A stretch of 64,000 nt of DNA from Citrobacter sedlakii NBRC 105722 (lineage in GTDB: Bacteria > Pseudomonadota > Gammaproteobacteria > Enterobacterales > Enterobacteriaceae), in contig NZ_BBNB01000008.1 of NCBI RefSeq assembly GCF_000759835.1, positions 290,149 to 354,148 of the forward strand, written 5' to 3'. Positions 11,681 through 25,208 of the stretch are shown in pieces. Numbering within the stretch: the first letter of the stretch is position 1; the number at the start of each line of letters is the position of its first letter. The notes beneath the pieces are model-generated. The model did not search any database. It saw nothing but the letters and a program-made list of their open reading frames with translations, and was not told the DNA's origin. The translations under genes were made by a program, and so were the position numbers.

Positions 11681-12234
11681 AGATTAAATCCCGTCACGCT
11701 ATACAACACGTCAATCGCCATCCGCGGACGGGCCCGGCTCTCGCCGCGCAACCGTAGGGTCAGTTCGGGCGCAAAACCAGCAGTGTCTTGCCGTTCAACC
11801 ACAAACCCGGTGATCTGAACGGTGTCTGGATCGGTCATTTTATCCCAACCTTTGTCGGTACAGCTTCTTGCCCCCCGCAATGTTTCCAGTGCGCTACCGC
11901 TAAGACGAAACCCAATCTGTTCGGCGTCTTTTAACGGCTCGCGCTCCCAGATACCGTTACCGTTGGCATCCCACTGCGCGATCACGCATTGCCCCTGTTG
12001 GGCAATAAACAACCCTTTTCCCTTGCAGCTACCATAACAATACCCGGCTCGCTGAAGATGCTTCGCGACGGTGTACACCCGCTGCCACACGTCGTCTTCC
12101 AGCGAAAGCCTTCGGGTATGCTGTAAAATGTCGCGCTGTAACGCGGGCAAAAAGCGGGCGGCACCCAACAGCAGTACACTACCGATGGCCATCGCGATTA
12201 AAACTTCGAGCAATGAAAATCCGCGTTCGTTCAT
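11677..12234 (-). CDS. ppdB: Prepilin-peptidase-dependent protein B
   Basis: This type IV minor pilin-like protein of 185 residues begins [19 protein letters not shown], a canonical N-methylation motif: Gly-Phe cleavage site with Glu at mature position 5. The longer frame to 12477 is rejected since it extends into ppdA. The start codon overlaps the ppdA stop (ATGA at 12231-12234). Internal cysteines in [10 protein letters not shown] and [10 protein letters not shown] may form disulfides. It is a PilW-like minor pilin by its place in the operon. Confidence 0.92.
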   Translation of the reverse strand: MNERGFSLLEVLIAMAIGSVLLLGAARFLPALQRDILQHTRRLSLEDDVWQRVYTVAKHLQRAGYCYGSCKGKGLFIAQQGQCVIAQWDANGNGIWEREPLKDAEQIGFRLSGSALETLRGARSCTDKGWDKMTDPDTVQITGFVVERQDTAGFAPELTLRLRGESRARPRMAIDVLYSVTGFNL

Positions 12235-12701
12235 CGGCAGGCCTCGGTGTTGTCGCGCTCGCACAGACGAATGCGCCCCCACGGCGACACAACCAGACGC
12301 CATTCGCCCGCCGGGTTTTTCAGGCGGATATGTCCTGCCCAGGCAGTGTTGCGCAGGCCAAAGAAGGCCAGCGACGGCGTGATCTCCGCGATGGCGATGT
12401 CGTGCCAACGCGGCGTAAAAACCAACGCGGAACGTGGCAGACAGGTCGTTTGTTGGGCAAGCGAACTGACAAGACACTCTCTTTCCTCCTCCCTGATGAC
12501 GGCAATGGTATGGTCGCGGTTATGCCAGTTGGCATCTTCACGCAGTTGAAGCAAATAATCCCGCAGTTCGCAGGCGGTCTGCCATAAGCGCTGCTGTTGC
12601 TGCCAGCGTTGCCAGCCATACAGTCCCGTTGCACTCAGACTGACGATAATAAGCATCGCGACCAGCATTTCGATGAGCGTATAACCCTGCTGTTTTTTCA
12701 T
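12231..12701 (-). CDS. ppdA: Prepilin-peptidase-dependent protein A
   Basis: The product is a type IV pilin-like protein of 156 residues. It starts [16 protein letters not shown], a class III signal in which Gly-Tyr replaces Gly-Phe and Glu follows at position +5. It is the first gene of the overlapping ppdA-ppdB-ygdB-ppdC run and resembles FimT/GspH-type pseudopilins. The promoter is expected in the 180-bp gap towards thyA, after the thyA terminator. Confidence 0.92.
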   Translation of the reverse strand: MKKQQGYTLIEMLVAMLIIVSLSATGLYGWQRWQQQQRLWQTACELRDYLLQLREDANWHNRDHTIAVIREEERECLVSSLAQQTTCLPRSALVFTPRWHDIAIAEITPSLAFFGLRNTAWAGHIRLKNPAGEWRLVVSPWGRIRLCERDNTEACR

Positions 12702-12836
12702 AGCGGCAGTATGGCCAGACGAAAAATAAAAACGAGGGGAGAACGCGGATTATTCGGCGCGTTACGAAGAATATTTACGGCGTTGCAGCAGATTGCAGAA
12801 TCGTTGGAATCCGCGCCGAAAGAACGGTATCAGGAT

Positions 12837-12863
12837 AAAAAAACCGACGCACTGTGGCGTCGG
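12837..12863 (-). terminator. Rho-independent terminator of thyA
   Basis: On the minus strand a perfect 7-bp stem (CCGACGC/GCGTCGG, 6-nt loop ACTGTG as read on the plus strand) is followed by seven T residues. It lies 20 bp after the thyA stop and separates thyA from ppdA. Confidence 0.9.
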
Positions 12864-12883
12864 TCATGACAGGATAGCAAGGG

Positions 12884-13678
12884 TCAGATAGCCACGGGCG
12901 CTTTGATGCCGGGATGCGGATCGTAGCCCTCAATATCAAAGTCTTCAAAGCGATAGTCGAAGATCGATGCCGGCTTACGCTTGATCACCAGTTTCGGTAG
13001 CGCGCGCGGTTCACGGCTTAACTGCAAGTGCGTTTGCTCCATATGGTTGCTGTACAGGTGGGTGTCGCCACCGGTCCAGACGAAATCGCCCACCTCCAGG
13101 TCGCACTGTTGCGCCATCATATGCACCAGCAGGGCGTAGCTGGCGATGTTGAAAGGCAGGCCGAGGAACACGTCGCAAGAACGTTGATAAAGCTGGCAGG
13201 AGAGCTTGCCGTCCGCCACATAGAACTGGAAGAACGCATGGCAGGGCGCCAGCGCCATTTTATCCAGTTCGCCGACATTCCAGGCAGAAACGATGATACG
13301 GCGCGAATCGGGGTCGTTTTTCAGCTGATTCATCACCGTGGTGATCTGGTCGATATGACGGCCGTCAGGCGTCGGCCAGGCACGCCACTGCTTGCCGTAA
13401 ACCGGACCGAGATCGCCATTTTCATCCGCCCATTCATCCCAGATGGAGACATTATTTTCATGCAGATAAGCGACGTTGGTGTCACCCTGCAGGAACCACA
13501 GCAGTTCATGAATGATCGAGCGCAGATGGCAACGCTTTGTCGTCACCAGCGGGAATCCTTCCTGCAGGTTAAAACGCATCTGATGACCAAAAATGGAAAG
13601 CGTTCCGGTTCCGGTGCGGTCGTTTTTCTGTGTGCCTTCATCCAGCACTTTTTGCATCAGTTCTAAATACTGTTTCAT
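12884..13678 (-). CDS. thyA: Thymidylate synthase
   Basis: ThyA methylates dUMP to dTMP using 5,10-methylene-tetrahydrofolate. The product has 264 residues, the same as E. coli. The catalytic Cys146 lies in ALAPCHAFF, the folate and dUMP-binding segments RRIIVSAWN and [16 protein letters not shown] are intact, and the C-terminus PVAI is conserved. The start is 6 bp after the lgt stop, so lgt-thyA form one transcription unit, as in E. coli. Confidence 0.98.
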   Translation of the reverse strand: MKQYLELMQKVLDEGTQKNDRTGTGTLSIFGHQMRFNLQEGFPLVTTKRCHLRSIIHELLWFLQGDTNVAYLHENNVSIWDEWADENGDLGPVYGKQWRAWPTPDGRHIDQITTVMNQLKNDPDSRRIIVSAWNVGELDKMALAPCHAFFQFYVADGKLSCQLYQRSCDVFLGLPFNIASYALLVHMMAQQCDLEVGDFVWTGGDTHLYSNHMEQTHLQLSREPRALPKLVIKRKPASIFDYRFEDFDIEGYDPHPGIKAPVAI

Positions 13679-13684
13679 GGTTCC

Positions 13685-14560
13685 TCAGGAAACGTGTTGC
13701 TGCGGGCTGCGGCGGTAAGCCCAAACCATCATGATCACACCAGCGACAATCATCGGAATTGAGAGGATCTGCCCCATGCTGATGTACTGTACCCATTCGC
13801 CGGTAAACTGCGCATCCGGCTGGCGGAAGAATTCCACGATGATACGAAACGCGCCGTAACCAATCAAAAACAATCCGGATACGGAGCCCATCGGTCGCGG
13901 TTTACGAATAAACAGGTTAAGAATGATAAACAGGACTATCCCTTCCAGCACCATTTCATAGAGCTGGGAAGCGTGGCGAGGCAGGACGCCGTAGGTGTCA
14001 AAAATGGACTGCCACTGCGGATGCGTTTGCAGCAGCAGAATATCCTCGGTACGCGAGCCAGGGAACAGCATGGCGTAAGAGAAATCAGGGTCCACACGCC
14101 CCCACAGTTCGCCGTTGATAAAGTTGCCCAGACGGCCCGCGCCCAGGCCAAACGGGATCAACGGCGCGATAAAATCAGAAACCTGGAAGAAGTTACGCTT
14201 TGTGCGTCTGGCAAAAATGATCATCACCAGAATCACGCCGATCAGGCCGCCGTGGAAGGACATGCCGCCGTCCCAGACGCGGAACAGATACAGGGGATTT
14301 TCCAGAAACAACGGGAAGTTATAGAACAGCACGTAGCCAATACGTCCGCCGAGGAATACCCCGAGGAAGCCTGCATAGAGTAAATTTTCGACTTCATTCC
14401 TGGTCCAGCCGCTGCCCGGGCGGTTGGCACGCCGCGTCGCCAGCCACATCGCAAAAATGAACCCCACCAGATACATTAAGCCGTACCAGTGAAGCGCGAC
14501 GGGTCCAATTGAGAAAATGACCGGATCGAATTCCGGAAAATGCAGATAGCTACTGGTCAT
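13685..14560 (-). CDS. lgt: Prolipoprotein diacylglyceryl transferase
   Basis: Lgt transfers diacylglycerol from phosphatidylglycerol to the lipobox cysteine of prolipoproteins in the inner membrane. The product has 291 residues and seven predicted membrane helices. The Lgt signature is intact: His103 in FHGGLIGV, and Arg143/Asn146 in [16 protein letters not shown]. The gene is immediately upstream of thyA. The 175-bp gap from ptsP presumably holds its promoter. Confidence 0.97.
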   Translation of the reverse strand: MTSSYLHFPEFDPVIFSIGPVALHWYGLMYLVGFIFAMWLATRRANRPGSGWTRNEVENLLYAGFLGVFLGGRIGYVLFYNFPLFLENPLYLFRVWDGGMSFHGGLIGVILVMIIFARRTKRNFFQVSDFIAPLIPFGLGAGRLGNFINGELWGRVDPDFSYAMLFPGSRTEDILLLQTHPQWQSIFDTYGVLPRHASQLYEMVLEGIVLFIILNLFIRKPRPMGSVSGLFLIGYGAFRIIVEFFRQPDAQFTGEWVQYISMGQILSIPMIVAGVIMMVWAYRRSPQQHVS

Positions 14561-14735
14561 CTGTCACCACAAGTTCTTGTAATTTTGCTGAAATAAGTCA
14601 GCGCGCGAGATGCACGCCCGCAGGTTACAGGCGCTCCGAAGGTGCGAATAATAGCATAAGGGGCGCGCGGCAGTTGCGTCGGGTTGTAAAAGTTCTGTCA
14701 GGCAACGGACAAACGCACTGGAAACAGTTGCGTAA

Positions 14736-16982
14736 TCACAGTCCGCCGCGGATCAAACCGCCGACCCCACGCCGCTCCATAAAGGCTGCGACCTGATGCC
14801 GGACCTCCGTCGCCAGCTGCGCCTCCAGACTGCGCCGGGCGAGCACCTTCGCGTCTTCGAAATCGATATGGCGAAGCAGGTATTTCACTCGCGCTACCGA
14901 ACGGCCGTTCATCGAAAGATGGCGGAACCCAAGACCAATCAGGATCGGTACGCACATGGGATCCCCGGCCATTTCACCGCACAGGCGCAGATCAATGCCG
15001 CTTCGCTCCGCTTCCTGCACGATCATTGCCAGCGCGCGCAGCATGCCTGGATGCAGGCTGTCATAAATACTGGCGACGCGCGTGTTATTGCGATCTACCG
15101 CCAGAATGTACTGGGTCAGATCGTTCGTGCCAACCGAGATAAAGTCGATGCGACTGGCAAGATGCGGCAGCATAAACACCATTGACGGCACTTCAAGCAT
15201 GATGCCGATCCGCGGTTTAGGGATCGCGTAACCGATCATCTCTTCCACTTCGCGCCCGGCGCGATCGATCAACCGCCGCGCTTCATCCACTTCATCAATG
15301 CTGGTGACCATCGGCAGCAAAATGCTCAGGTTGCCCGTTGCCGCGTTGGCGCGGAGCATCGCACGCACCTGGATCAGGAAGATCTCCGGCTGATCGAGCG
15401 TAATGCGGATCCCCCGCCAGCCAAGACACGGGTTCTCTTCGCTGATCGGCATATACGGCAGCTGTTTGTCCGCCCCGACGTCCAGCGTGCGCAGCGTGAC
15501 CGGCTTGTCGTTAAACATTTGCAGCATGCCCTGATACTGCGCGACCTGCTCCTCTTCAGACGGAAAGCCGCTTTGCAGCATGAAGGGTATTTCGGTGCGG
15601 TACAGGCCAATACCGTCAATGCGACTACCGAGTTTTTCTTCATGCTCCGGACTCAGACCGGCGTTCAGCATCACCTTAACCCGTTCGCCGCTTTTCAACT
15701 GCGCAGGCTGGTTGACATCATCTTCCGCCAGACGGCTGAGCGCGATCTCCTCGCTGACAAGTCGCTGATATTCCTGGATTAATACCGGTTCAGGATCAAC
15801 CAGTAGTTCGCCACGATAGCCGTCCACCACCAGCGTGCGCCGATGCAGTACCGAAGGCTGAATATCGGCCCCCATGACGGTCGGGATCCCCAGCGCGCGA
15901 ACCATAATCGCCGCATGTGAGTTGGCGGCGCCGTCACGAACCACAACGCCAGCCAGTCTGTCCTGCGGCAGCTCCGCAAGCGTCGCGGCGGAAAGCTCAT
16001 CGGCAACCAGAATAAAGCGCTCCGGCCAGGCGTTTGGCCCCTGGATGGCGTCATCAAGATGGAACAACAAGCGCTGGCCGAGCGCGCGCAGATCGCCCGC
16101 ACGCTCTTTTAAATAATTGTCACTCAGCGCCGCAAACTGTTCGGCAAACTTCTCGATGATCGTTTTGACCGCCCATTCCGCCACCGCGCCTTTATCGACT
16201 TCGGCGAACAGCTCCCGCCGCAGCCGGGCATCAGAGAGCAGGTGCGAATAGAGATCAAATATCGCCGCCGTCTCTTTTTGCGCGCCAGCCGCATAGCGTT
16301 TACTGTAACGGCGAAATTCGTTCGCCGCTTCTTCGAGCGCGCCGGTCAGACGCTCGCGCTCTAGCGCCGGATCCAGAGTGGAAGCCTGATACACCTGCTC
16401 CATCAGCGGCAGCGTTGCGTCCTGCCAGCCTTCGGCAATGGCAATACCTGGCGAGGCGGGCAGCGCGCGGATGCGCGTCTGACGGTACTGACCGAACAGC
16501 GCAGTGAGCTGAGACTGTGAAAGAATGGCCGCCATCTGGGTGGCGAGCGTGACGAGGAATGATTCTTCGCTTTCGTCGTACTGGCGCAGCTCGCGCTGCT
16601 GAACCACCAGCACGCCCAGCAGTTGTCGCCGCTGGATGATCGGCACGCCAAGAAACGCGCGAAAGCGCTCTTCTTTAACTGAGGGAATGTACTTGAAACT
16701 GGGGTGTTTTTGCGCATCGGCAAGGTTGATCGGCTCCGCCAGCCTGCCTACCAGGCCGACGATCCCTTCATCGAAGGCGAGCGCAACCGTGCGACCTCGC
16801 GGTTTTTTTAGCCCCCGCGTCGCCATGAGGTAATAACAACGTCGATCGTGATCGGCCAGGTAGACCGAACAGACCTCAGTATCCATCGCCAGACAGATGT
16901 CGGTGACCAGGATGTTCAACGCTTCATTCAGACGTGGAGCACTGGCCACCTTTTCGACTATTTCGCGCAGGCGGGTGAGCAT
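14736..16982 (-). CDS. ptsP: Phosphoenolpyruvate-protein phosphotransferase PtsP (EI-Ntr)
   Basis: PtsP is the first enzyme of the nitrogen PTS. It takes phosphate from PEP and passes it to NPr and EIIA-Ntr, which act on potassium and nitrogen regulation. The product has 748 residues. An N-terminal GAF domain (about 1-160) senses glutamine in relatives; an enzyme I module follows with the phospho-histidine His356 (GAANSHAAIM), and the C-terminal PEP-binding barrel contains the LRLCGEMAGDP motif. It starts 12 bp after rppH, an operon shared with E. coli. Confidence 0.97.
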   Translation of the reverse strand: MLTRLREIVEKVASAPRLNEALNILVTDICLAMDTEVCSVYLADHDRRCYYLMATRGLKKPRGRTVALAFDEGIVGLVGRLAEPINLADAQKHPSFKYIPSVKEERFRAFLGVPIIQRRQLLGVLVVQQRELRQYDESEESFLVTLATQMAAILSQSQLTALFGQYRQTRIRALPASPGIAIAEGWQDATLPLMEQVYQASTLDPALERERLTGALEEAANEFRRYSKRYAAGAQKETAAIFDLYSHLLSDARLRRELFAEVDKGAVAEWAVKTIIEKFAEQFAALSDNYLKERAGDLRALGQRLLFHLDDAIQGPNAWPERFILVADELSAATLAELPQDRLAGVVVRDGAANSHAAIMVRALGIPTVMGADIQPSVLHRRTLVVDGYRGELLVDPEPVLIQEYQRLVSEEIALSRLAEDDVNQPAQLKSGERVKVMLNAGLSPEHEEKLGSRIDGIGLYRTEIPFMLQSGFPSEEEQVAQYQGMLQMFNDKPVTLRTLDVGADKQLPYMPISEENPCLGWRGIRITLDQPEIFLIQVRAMLRANAATGNLSILLPMVTSIDEVDEARRLIDRAGREVEEMIGYAIPKPRIGIMLEVPSMVFMLPHLASRIDFISVGTNDLTQYILAVDRNNTRVASIYDSLHPGMLRALAMIVQEAERSGIDLRLCGEMAGDPMCVPILIGLGFRHLSMNGRSVARVKYLLRHIDFEDAKVLARRSLEAQLATEVRHQVAAFMERRGVGGLIRGGL

Positions 16983-16994
16983 AATTTGCGTGGC

Positions 16995-17525
16995 TTAACC
17001 TCTTTTACGTCGATAAGCAGGCGCGCTTTGCGGCTTCGGCGTCGCTTCCTGAAGCGCCATCACGACACTTGCGAACTCTTTCATCACCCTGCGGTAAACA
17101 TCACGTTTGAATGAAACCACTTGCCGAACCGGGTACCAGTAGCTTACCCAACGCCAGCCATCGAACTCAGGTGTACTGCTGGTTTGCATGTTGATTTCCG
17201 CGTCCGCGCTCATCAACTGCAAAAGAAACCACTTTTGCTTCTGGCCGATACAAACCGGCTTTGTGTCCCAACGCACCAAACGTTTCGGTAACTTGTAACG
17301 CAACCAGTTGCGAGTCGAAGCCAGGATCCGCACATCTTTACGGCTTAACCCAACTTCTTCAAACAGTTCCCGGTACATCGCCTGTTCTGCTGATTCTCCA
17401 GGGTTGATTCCGCCTTGCGGGAATTGCCAGGAGTGCTGACCAAATCGCCGGGCCCACATGACTTGCCCCTGACGATTACAAATTACGATACCTACATTTG
17501 GGCGGTAGCCATCGTCATCAATCAC
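16995..17525 (-). CDS. rppH: RNA pyrophosphohydrolase
   Basis: RppH removes pyrophosphate from 5'-triphosphorylated mRNA and so triggers RNase E decay. The product has 176 residues. The Nudix box runs from GGINPGES to RELFEEVGL, with the catalytic glutamates in RELFEE. The start codon is GTG at 17525 ([11 protein letters not shown]), which fits the family's N-terminus. It is the first gene of rppH-ptsP and is divergent from mutH across the DARS2-like region. Confidence 0.97.
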   Translation of the reverse strand: MIDDDGYRPNVGIVICNRQGQVMWARRFGQHSWQFPQGGINPGESAEQAMYRELFEEVGLSRKDVRILASTRNWLRYKLPKRLVRWDTKPVCIGQKQKWFLLQLMSADAEINMQTSSTPEFDGWRWVSYWYPVRQVVSFKRDVYRRVMKEFASVVMALQEATPKPQSAPAYRRKRG

Positions 17526-17559
17526 CGGACTACCTCAACGTAAACCTTATATATGAATG

Positions 17560-18060
17560 ATTGTTTCACACTCCTGACAGGCGGTAAACCATTGTGTTAG
17601 CGACCTGCGTATCTAATAACAATTGAATAACTCACAGTTAAGAACGAAGTTATAAACAGAAACTGGCATTTTTGACCGATCTTATTCACCTTTTCTGTGG
17701 ATAGAGTTGTGAAAAAGTATGGAATTACTCCGGGAAAACCCAGAACAGTCTGAATAAACGCCCTGACGGGGTAGAAAAATAAATGCGGTTATTCATGCGG
17801 TTACTTCACTTATTTACCGGTTCCCCGATAAAAAAGTGACGGCCATCACACCAACGATCCTCGGGCTGATGAAAGATCGAACAGCGTCGGTTTTATCCAC
17901 AGATTGTGCCAATAAGTTAAACACAATTTGTGTGAAAATTCGATTTTCCCCGCACGTCAAGGCTGTAAATGGAAACAGTAGTCGCGGTTTTTCACAGTTA
18001 TCCCATCTTTCTGTGGATAACATGGTGTAAGATCCTGTTTATTTTCAGTGACCAGAATTG
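17560..18060. other. DARS2-like DnaA-reactivating element
   Basis: The 684-bp rppH-mutH gap carries perfect DnaA boxes TTATCCACA at 17893-17901 and TGTGGATAA at 18012-18020. It also has a one-mismatch box TGTGGATAG at 17696-17704 and a weaker TTTTTCACA at 17988-17996 facing the 18012 box. DARS2 in E. coli lies exactly in the mutH-ygdP(rppH) gap and converts ADP-DnaA to ATP-DnaA with help from IHF and Fis. Position and box content support orthology. The outer boundaries given are approximate, and IHF and Fis sites were not resolved. The mutH promoter must also lie here. Confidence 0.82.
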
Positions 18061-18209
18061 GAAAACCGGTTTTCATGTTGCGCAACTCCCCGCTCTGTCA
18101 TCTAAAAAGCACGTTAAATCATAGGATTGAACAGAAGGGGCGGAAAACGATAAACTTCTTTTCTGCGGTATAAATCCGTTGTCTATTTTTTCACCTAAGG
18201 TATCTCGCT

Positions 18210-18905
18210 ATGTCCGCTCTCCAGCCGTTACGTTTTCCACCGGAATCAGAAGCGCTGCTACTCCAGCAGGCGCAGCAGATTTCAGGCTATACGCTGGGTG
18301 AACTGGCCGCGCTTGCCGGGATGACAACGCCAAAAGATCTCAAACGCGATAAAGGCTGGATTGGCGTTTTACTGGAGCTGTGGCTGGGAGCCAGCGCGGG
18401 CAGTAAACCTGAGCAGGATTTCGCGGCTTTAGGTGTGGAACTGAAAACGATTCCTGTGGACAGTCAGGGACGCCCCCTTGAGACCACCTTCGTCTGTGTC
18501 GCCCCGCTCACCGGCAATAGCGGCGTTACGTGGGAAACCAGCCATGTGCGGCATAAACTGAAGCGGGTGTTGTGGATCCCGGTAGAGGGCGACCGCGCCA
18601 TCCCGCTCTCCCTGCGGCGTGTCGGCTCCCCTGTGCTGTGGAGTCCGAACCCGGACGAGGAGCGCCAGTTGCGTCTCGACTGGGAAGAGCTGATGGATAT
18701 GATTGTATTAGGCCAGGTGGAACGAATTACCGCCCGGCATGGCGAATTTTTACAATTGCGCCCCAAGGCCGCCAACGCCAAAGCGCTGACCGAAGCCATT
18801 GGCGCGCAGGGCCAGCCAATCCTGACGTTGCCACGCGGTTTCTATCTGAAAAAGAACTTCACTCGCGCCCTGCTGGAACGCCATTTTTTGTTACAGCTGC
18901 GTTAG
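18210..18905 (+). CDS. mutH: DNA mismatch repair endonuclease MutH
   Basis: MutH nicks the unmethylated strand at hemimethylated GATC when activated by MutS-MutL. The product has 231 residues, against 229 in E. coli. The restriction-enzyme-like active site Asp70, Glu77, Lys79 is visible in [11 protein letters not shown]. The ATG at 18210 follows an AAGG ribosome site. It is monocistronic or loosely linked to ygdQ 63 bp downstream. Confidence 0.97.
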   Translation: MSALQPLRFPPESEALLLQQAQQISGYTLGELAALAGMTTPKDLKRDKGWIGVLLELWLGASAGSKPEQDFAALGVELKTIPVDSQGRPLETTFVCVAPLTGNSGVTWETSHVRHKLKRVLWIPVEGDRAIPLSLRRVGSPVLWSPNPDEERQLRLDWEELMDMIVLGQVERITARHGEFLQLRPKAANAKALTEAIGAQGQPILTLPRGFYLKKNFTRALLERHFLLQLR

Positions 18906-18968
18906 ACTTTCGCCTGTCGTGGTAGAGGCATATAATTACCGCTTCTTTTTTTGGCAGGACTTTGCTCA

Positions 18969-19682
18969 ATGTTATTTGCATGGATAACCGATCCCAACGC
19001 CTGGCTCGCGCTCGGTACGCTGACGCTGCTGGAGATCGTGCTCGGGATCGATAATATTATTTTTCTCTCTCTGGTCGTTGCAAAACTTCCTACCGCGCAG
19101 CGTGCGCATGCCCGACGCCTCGGTCTCGCCGCGGCGATGATCATGCGTCTGGCGCTGCTGGCTTCCATTGCCTGGGTGACACGCCTGACGAATCCGCTGT
19201 TTGAGGTTTTTGGCGAGGAAATCTCCGCACGCGATCTCATTCTGCTGCTCGGCGGTCTGTTCCTGATCTGGAAAGCGAGCAAGGAGATCCACGAATCCAT
19301 TGAAGGTGAAGAAGAAGGGCTGAAAACCCGCGTCTCCTCTTTTCTGGGGGCGATCGTGCAGATTATGCTGCTGGATATCATCTTCAGTCTGGATTCGGTG
19401 ATCACGGCGGTAGGGTTGTCCGATCATCTGTTCATCATGATGGCGGCGGTGGTGATAGCCGTAGGCGTGATGATGTTTGCCGCGCGTCCCATCGGCGAGT
19501 TTGTCGACAGACACCCATCCGTGAAGATGCTCGCGCTGTCGTTCCTTATCCTGGTTGGCTTTACGCTTATTCTGGAAAGTTTCGACGTTCATGTACCGAA
19601 GGGCTACATCTATTTCGCCATGTTCTTCTCTATCGCGGTAGAGAGCCTGAACCTGCTGCGAAACAAAAAGAACCCGCTTTGA
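18969..19682 (+). CDS. ygdQ: TerC-family integral membrane protein YgdQ
   Basis: The product has 237 residues with about seven membrane helices and the TerC features EIVLGIDNIIF and DIIFSLDSVI, whose acidic residues suggest metal-ion transport. TerC relatives have been linked to manganese export or tolerance; the role of YgdQ itself is not established. The ATG at 18969 (MLFAWITDP) is preferred over the in-frame ATG at 18951, because the family begins there. Confidence 0.93.
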   Translation: MLFAWITDPNAWLALGTLTLLEIVLGIDNIIFLSLVVAKLPTAQRAHARRLGLAAAMIMRLALLASIAWVTRLTNPLFEVFGEEISARDLILLLGGLFLIWKASKEIHESIEGEEEGLKTRVSSFLGAIVQIMLLDIIFSLDSVITAVGLSDHLFIMMAAVVIAVGVMMFAARPIGEFVDRHPSVKMLALSFLILVGFTLILESFDVHVPKGYIYFAMFFSIAVESLNLLRNKKNPL

Positions 19683-19690
19683 TCCTCCCT

Positions 19691-19712
19691 TTCGCTCCCT
19701 ACGGGGAGCGAA
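19691..19712 (+). terminator. Stem-loop after ygdQ
   Basis: A perfect 9-bp stem TTCGCTCCC/GGGAGCGAA with loop TACG lies 8 bp after the ygdQ stop. No T tract follows, so it may be a stabilising 3' hairpin and not an intrinsic terminator. Confidence 0.5.
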
Positions 19713-19818
19713 TGCCTTCTCCGTCCTTTCACAGATTAAGATTTTACTGCTTTCCCTGAGCATAACTTCACGTTATTACTAGACTATTATCAGACGAATG
19801 CCACGTGAGGATAAATGG

Positions 19819-20037
19819 ATGAAAAAATGGGCAGTAGTAATTTCCGCCGTAGGACTGGCTTTTGCCGTTTCCGGCTGCAGTAGCGACTATGTCATGGCGA
19901 CCAAAGATGGACGTATGATCCTGACCGACGGAAAACCGGAAATAGACGATGATACCGGTCTGGTGAGCTACCACGATCAGCAGGGTAACGCCATGCAAAT
20001 TAACCGCGACGACGTTTCTCAAATCATTGAGCGTTGA
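19819..20037 (+). CDS. ygdR: Small lipoprotein YgdR (YgdI/YgdR family)
   Basis: The product has 72 residues. A lipoprotein signal ends in the lipobox VSGC (Cys about 20), followed by a compact SH3-like YgdI/YgdR domain ([20 protein letters not shown]). The ATG at 19819 begins MKKWAVV, the expected lipoprotein N-terminus. An in-frame ATG at 19798 lacks a ribosome site. Function is unknown. The product is presumably acylated by the lgt product encoded nearby. Confidence 0.92.
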   Translation: MKKWAVVISAVGLAFAVSGCSSDYVMATKDGRMILTDGKPEIDDDTGLVSYHDQQGNAMQINRDDVSQIIER

Positions 20038-20039
20038 TG

Positions 20040-20076
20040 GTTGAGGTCAGCATTCACGCTGGCCTTAACAATTTTT
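20040..20076 (+). terminator. Intrinsic terminator after ygdR
   Basis: A 12-bp stem containing G-T wobbles (GTTGAGGTCAGC paired with GCTGGCCTTAAC, loop ATTCAC) is followed by AATTTTT, 2 bp after the ygdR stop. Confidence 0.8.
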
Positions 20077-20144
20077 CTTCCCTTTTTCCCTTCCCTCAGC
20101 CATTTTTATCATCCTTATGTCGTGATTATAAAAAGGAAACGGCT

Positions 20145-21185
20145 ATGCACTATCACCGTATACCCCACAGCTCACTTGAAGTCAGTACTCTGGGGCTGGG
20201 CACAATGACGTTTGGTGAACAAAATAGCGAAGCCGATGCACATGCACAGCTCAACTATGCCGTCGCGAATGGCATTAACCTGATCGACGTGGCCGAGATG
20301 TACCCGGTCCCGCCGCGACCGGAAACCCAGGGACTCACCGAAACCTACGTTGGCAACTGGCTGGCGAAACAGGGCTGCCGCGAAAAGCTGATTATCGCCT
20401 CGAAAGTCAGCGGTCCGGCGCGCAATAACGACAGCGGCATTCGGCCAAACCAGGCGCTGGACCGCAAGAACATTCGTGAAGCGCTGCACGACAGCCTGAA
20501 GCGGCTGCAGACCGATTATCTGGATCTGTACCAGGTACACTGGCCCCAGCGTCAGACCAACTGCTTCGGCAAGCTCGGCTACAGTTGGACGGACACGGCG
20601 CCAGTGGTCTCGCTGCTGGATACGTTGGATGCGCTGGCCGAATTTCAGCGCGCCGGAAAGATTCGCTATATCGGCGTTTCCAACGAAACCGCTTTCGGCG
20701 TGATGCGCTATCTTCATCTCGCGGATAAACACGACCTGCCGCGCATCGTCACCATTCAGAACCCGTACAGTCTGGTTAACCGCAGCTTTGAAGTCGGCCT
20801 GGCGGAGGTGAGCCAGTATGAAGGTGTCGAGCTGTTGGCCTATTCCTGCCTCGCCTTTGGCACCCTGACAGGTAAGTATCTGAACGGCGCAAAACCTGCT
20901 GGCGCGCGCAATACCTTATTCAGCCGCTTTACCCGCTACAGCGGCGCGCAGACCGAAAAAGCCGTGGCGGCCTATGTGGATATCGCGAAACGTCATGGTC
21001 TGGATCCGGCGCAAATGGCGTTGGCATTCGTTCGCCGTCAACCGTTTGTCGCCAGCACCCTGCTGGGCGCCACCACGATGGAACAGCTACAAGCCAATGT
21101 TGAAAGCCTGCATCTGGAATTAAGTGAAGAGGTGCTGACGGAGATCGAAGCGGTGCATCAGGTTTATACCTATCCGGCACCGTGA
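20145..21185 (+). CDS. tas: Aldo/keto reductase Tas
   Basis: The product is a 346-residue NADPH-dependent aldo/keto reductase with the family patterns LGLGTMTFG, GINLIDVAEMYP, DYLDLYQVHWP and YIGVSNETAFG. In E. coli, tas was found as a suppressor of tyrosine auxotrophy under starvation; the physiological substrate is unknown. The ATG at 20145 follows AAGGAAAC. The longer frame starting at 20034 runs back through the ygdR terminator and is rejected. Confidence 0.95.
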   Translation: MHYHRIPHSSLEVSTLGLGTMTFGEQNSEADAHAQLNYAVANGINLIDVAEMYPVPPRPETQGLTETYVGNWLAKQGCREKLIIASKVSGPARNNDSGIRPNQALDRKNIREALHDSLKRLQTDYLDLYQVHWPQRQTNCFGKLGYSWTDTAPVVSLLDTLDALAEFQRAGKIRYIGVSNETAFGVMRYLHLADKHDLPRIVTIQNPYSLVNRSFEVGLAEVSQYEGVELLAYSCLAFGTLTGKYLNGAKPAGARNTLFSRFTRYSGAQTEKAVAAYVDIAKRHGLDPAQMALAFVRRQPFVASTLLGATTMEQLQANVESLHLELSEEVLTEIEAVHQVYTYPAP

Positions 21186-21189
21186 CGAT

Positions 21190-21243
21190 TAGCGCCCGGC
21201 GGCGTGACGCTTATCCTGCCTACAGGGACGAAGTAGGCAGGAT
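21190..21243. repeat. REP (repetitive extragenic palindromic) element
   Basis: A GC-rich REP-type sequence lies between the converging tas and lplT genes. It ends in an 11-bp palindrome ATCCTGCCTAC/GTAGGCAGGAT (21213-21223 and 21233-21243). It probably protects both 3' mRNA ends. Confidence 0.8.
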
Positions 21244-21261
21244 TAAACACAGCCGCGATCT

Positions 21262-24793
<3,532 letters not shown>

Positions 24794-24908
24794 ATCTTGA
24801 TTGTGGTCCGACGCTGGCCGCTTCGCCAGCAAGAAAACGCAAAGGAATGAAGGGAAATGCAACGAGTTGTGTAAATTATCGGTTACTGTTACAGAATGGC
24901 TGATGGGC

Positions 24909-24992
24909 AAAAAAAAACCTGCACATCTGCGCAGGTTGGTGTAAGTCATGTGGTCAACCCGAAAGTCGACTCCACCTATCAATACCTCTGGG
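24909..24992 (-). ncRNA. omrB: Small regulatory RNA OmrB
   Basis: The tandem twin of OmrA. The minus-strand 5' end CCCAGAGGTATTGATAGGTGG at 24992 shares the seed region, and the 3' terminator stem (CCTGCGCAGATGTGCAGG) ends in nine T residues. The central part differs from OmrA. The spacing of about 115 bp and the order relative to aas and galR match E. coli. Confidence 0.93.
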
Positions 24993-25179
24993 ATCATCAC
25001 TGTATCAATGCGCGGCGAACGCTCGCCAGCGAACAAACGCAACAGCCTTTCGCAAAGTGTAACTAAAGGTTTGTATTGTCGGCACTGAGTCGTCTATCTC
25101 CTGGCCGTGCTCACATTTGCGGCGTTGTCGCGGGCGAACCGCTTGAACCGTCGGGCGTTTTCCGTAACACTGACAGAAT

Positions 25180-25191
25180 GTAAGCGTTTAC
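25180..25191. promoter_or_regulatory. Gal-type operator upstream of galR
   Basis: GTAAGCGTTTAC is nearly palindromic and fits the GalR/GalS operator core (GTAANCGNTTNC). It lies 18 bp before the galR ATG, which suggests autoregulation by occlusion. Confidence 0.7.
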
Positions 25192-25208
25192 CCACAATAG
25201 GTACTGTC

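Noticed and set aside
13028..13666. 212-codon open frame on the plus strand opposite thyA
   Set aside because: It is antisense to a fully conserved gene, has no ribosome site or recognisable product, and reflects the codon bias of thyA.
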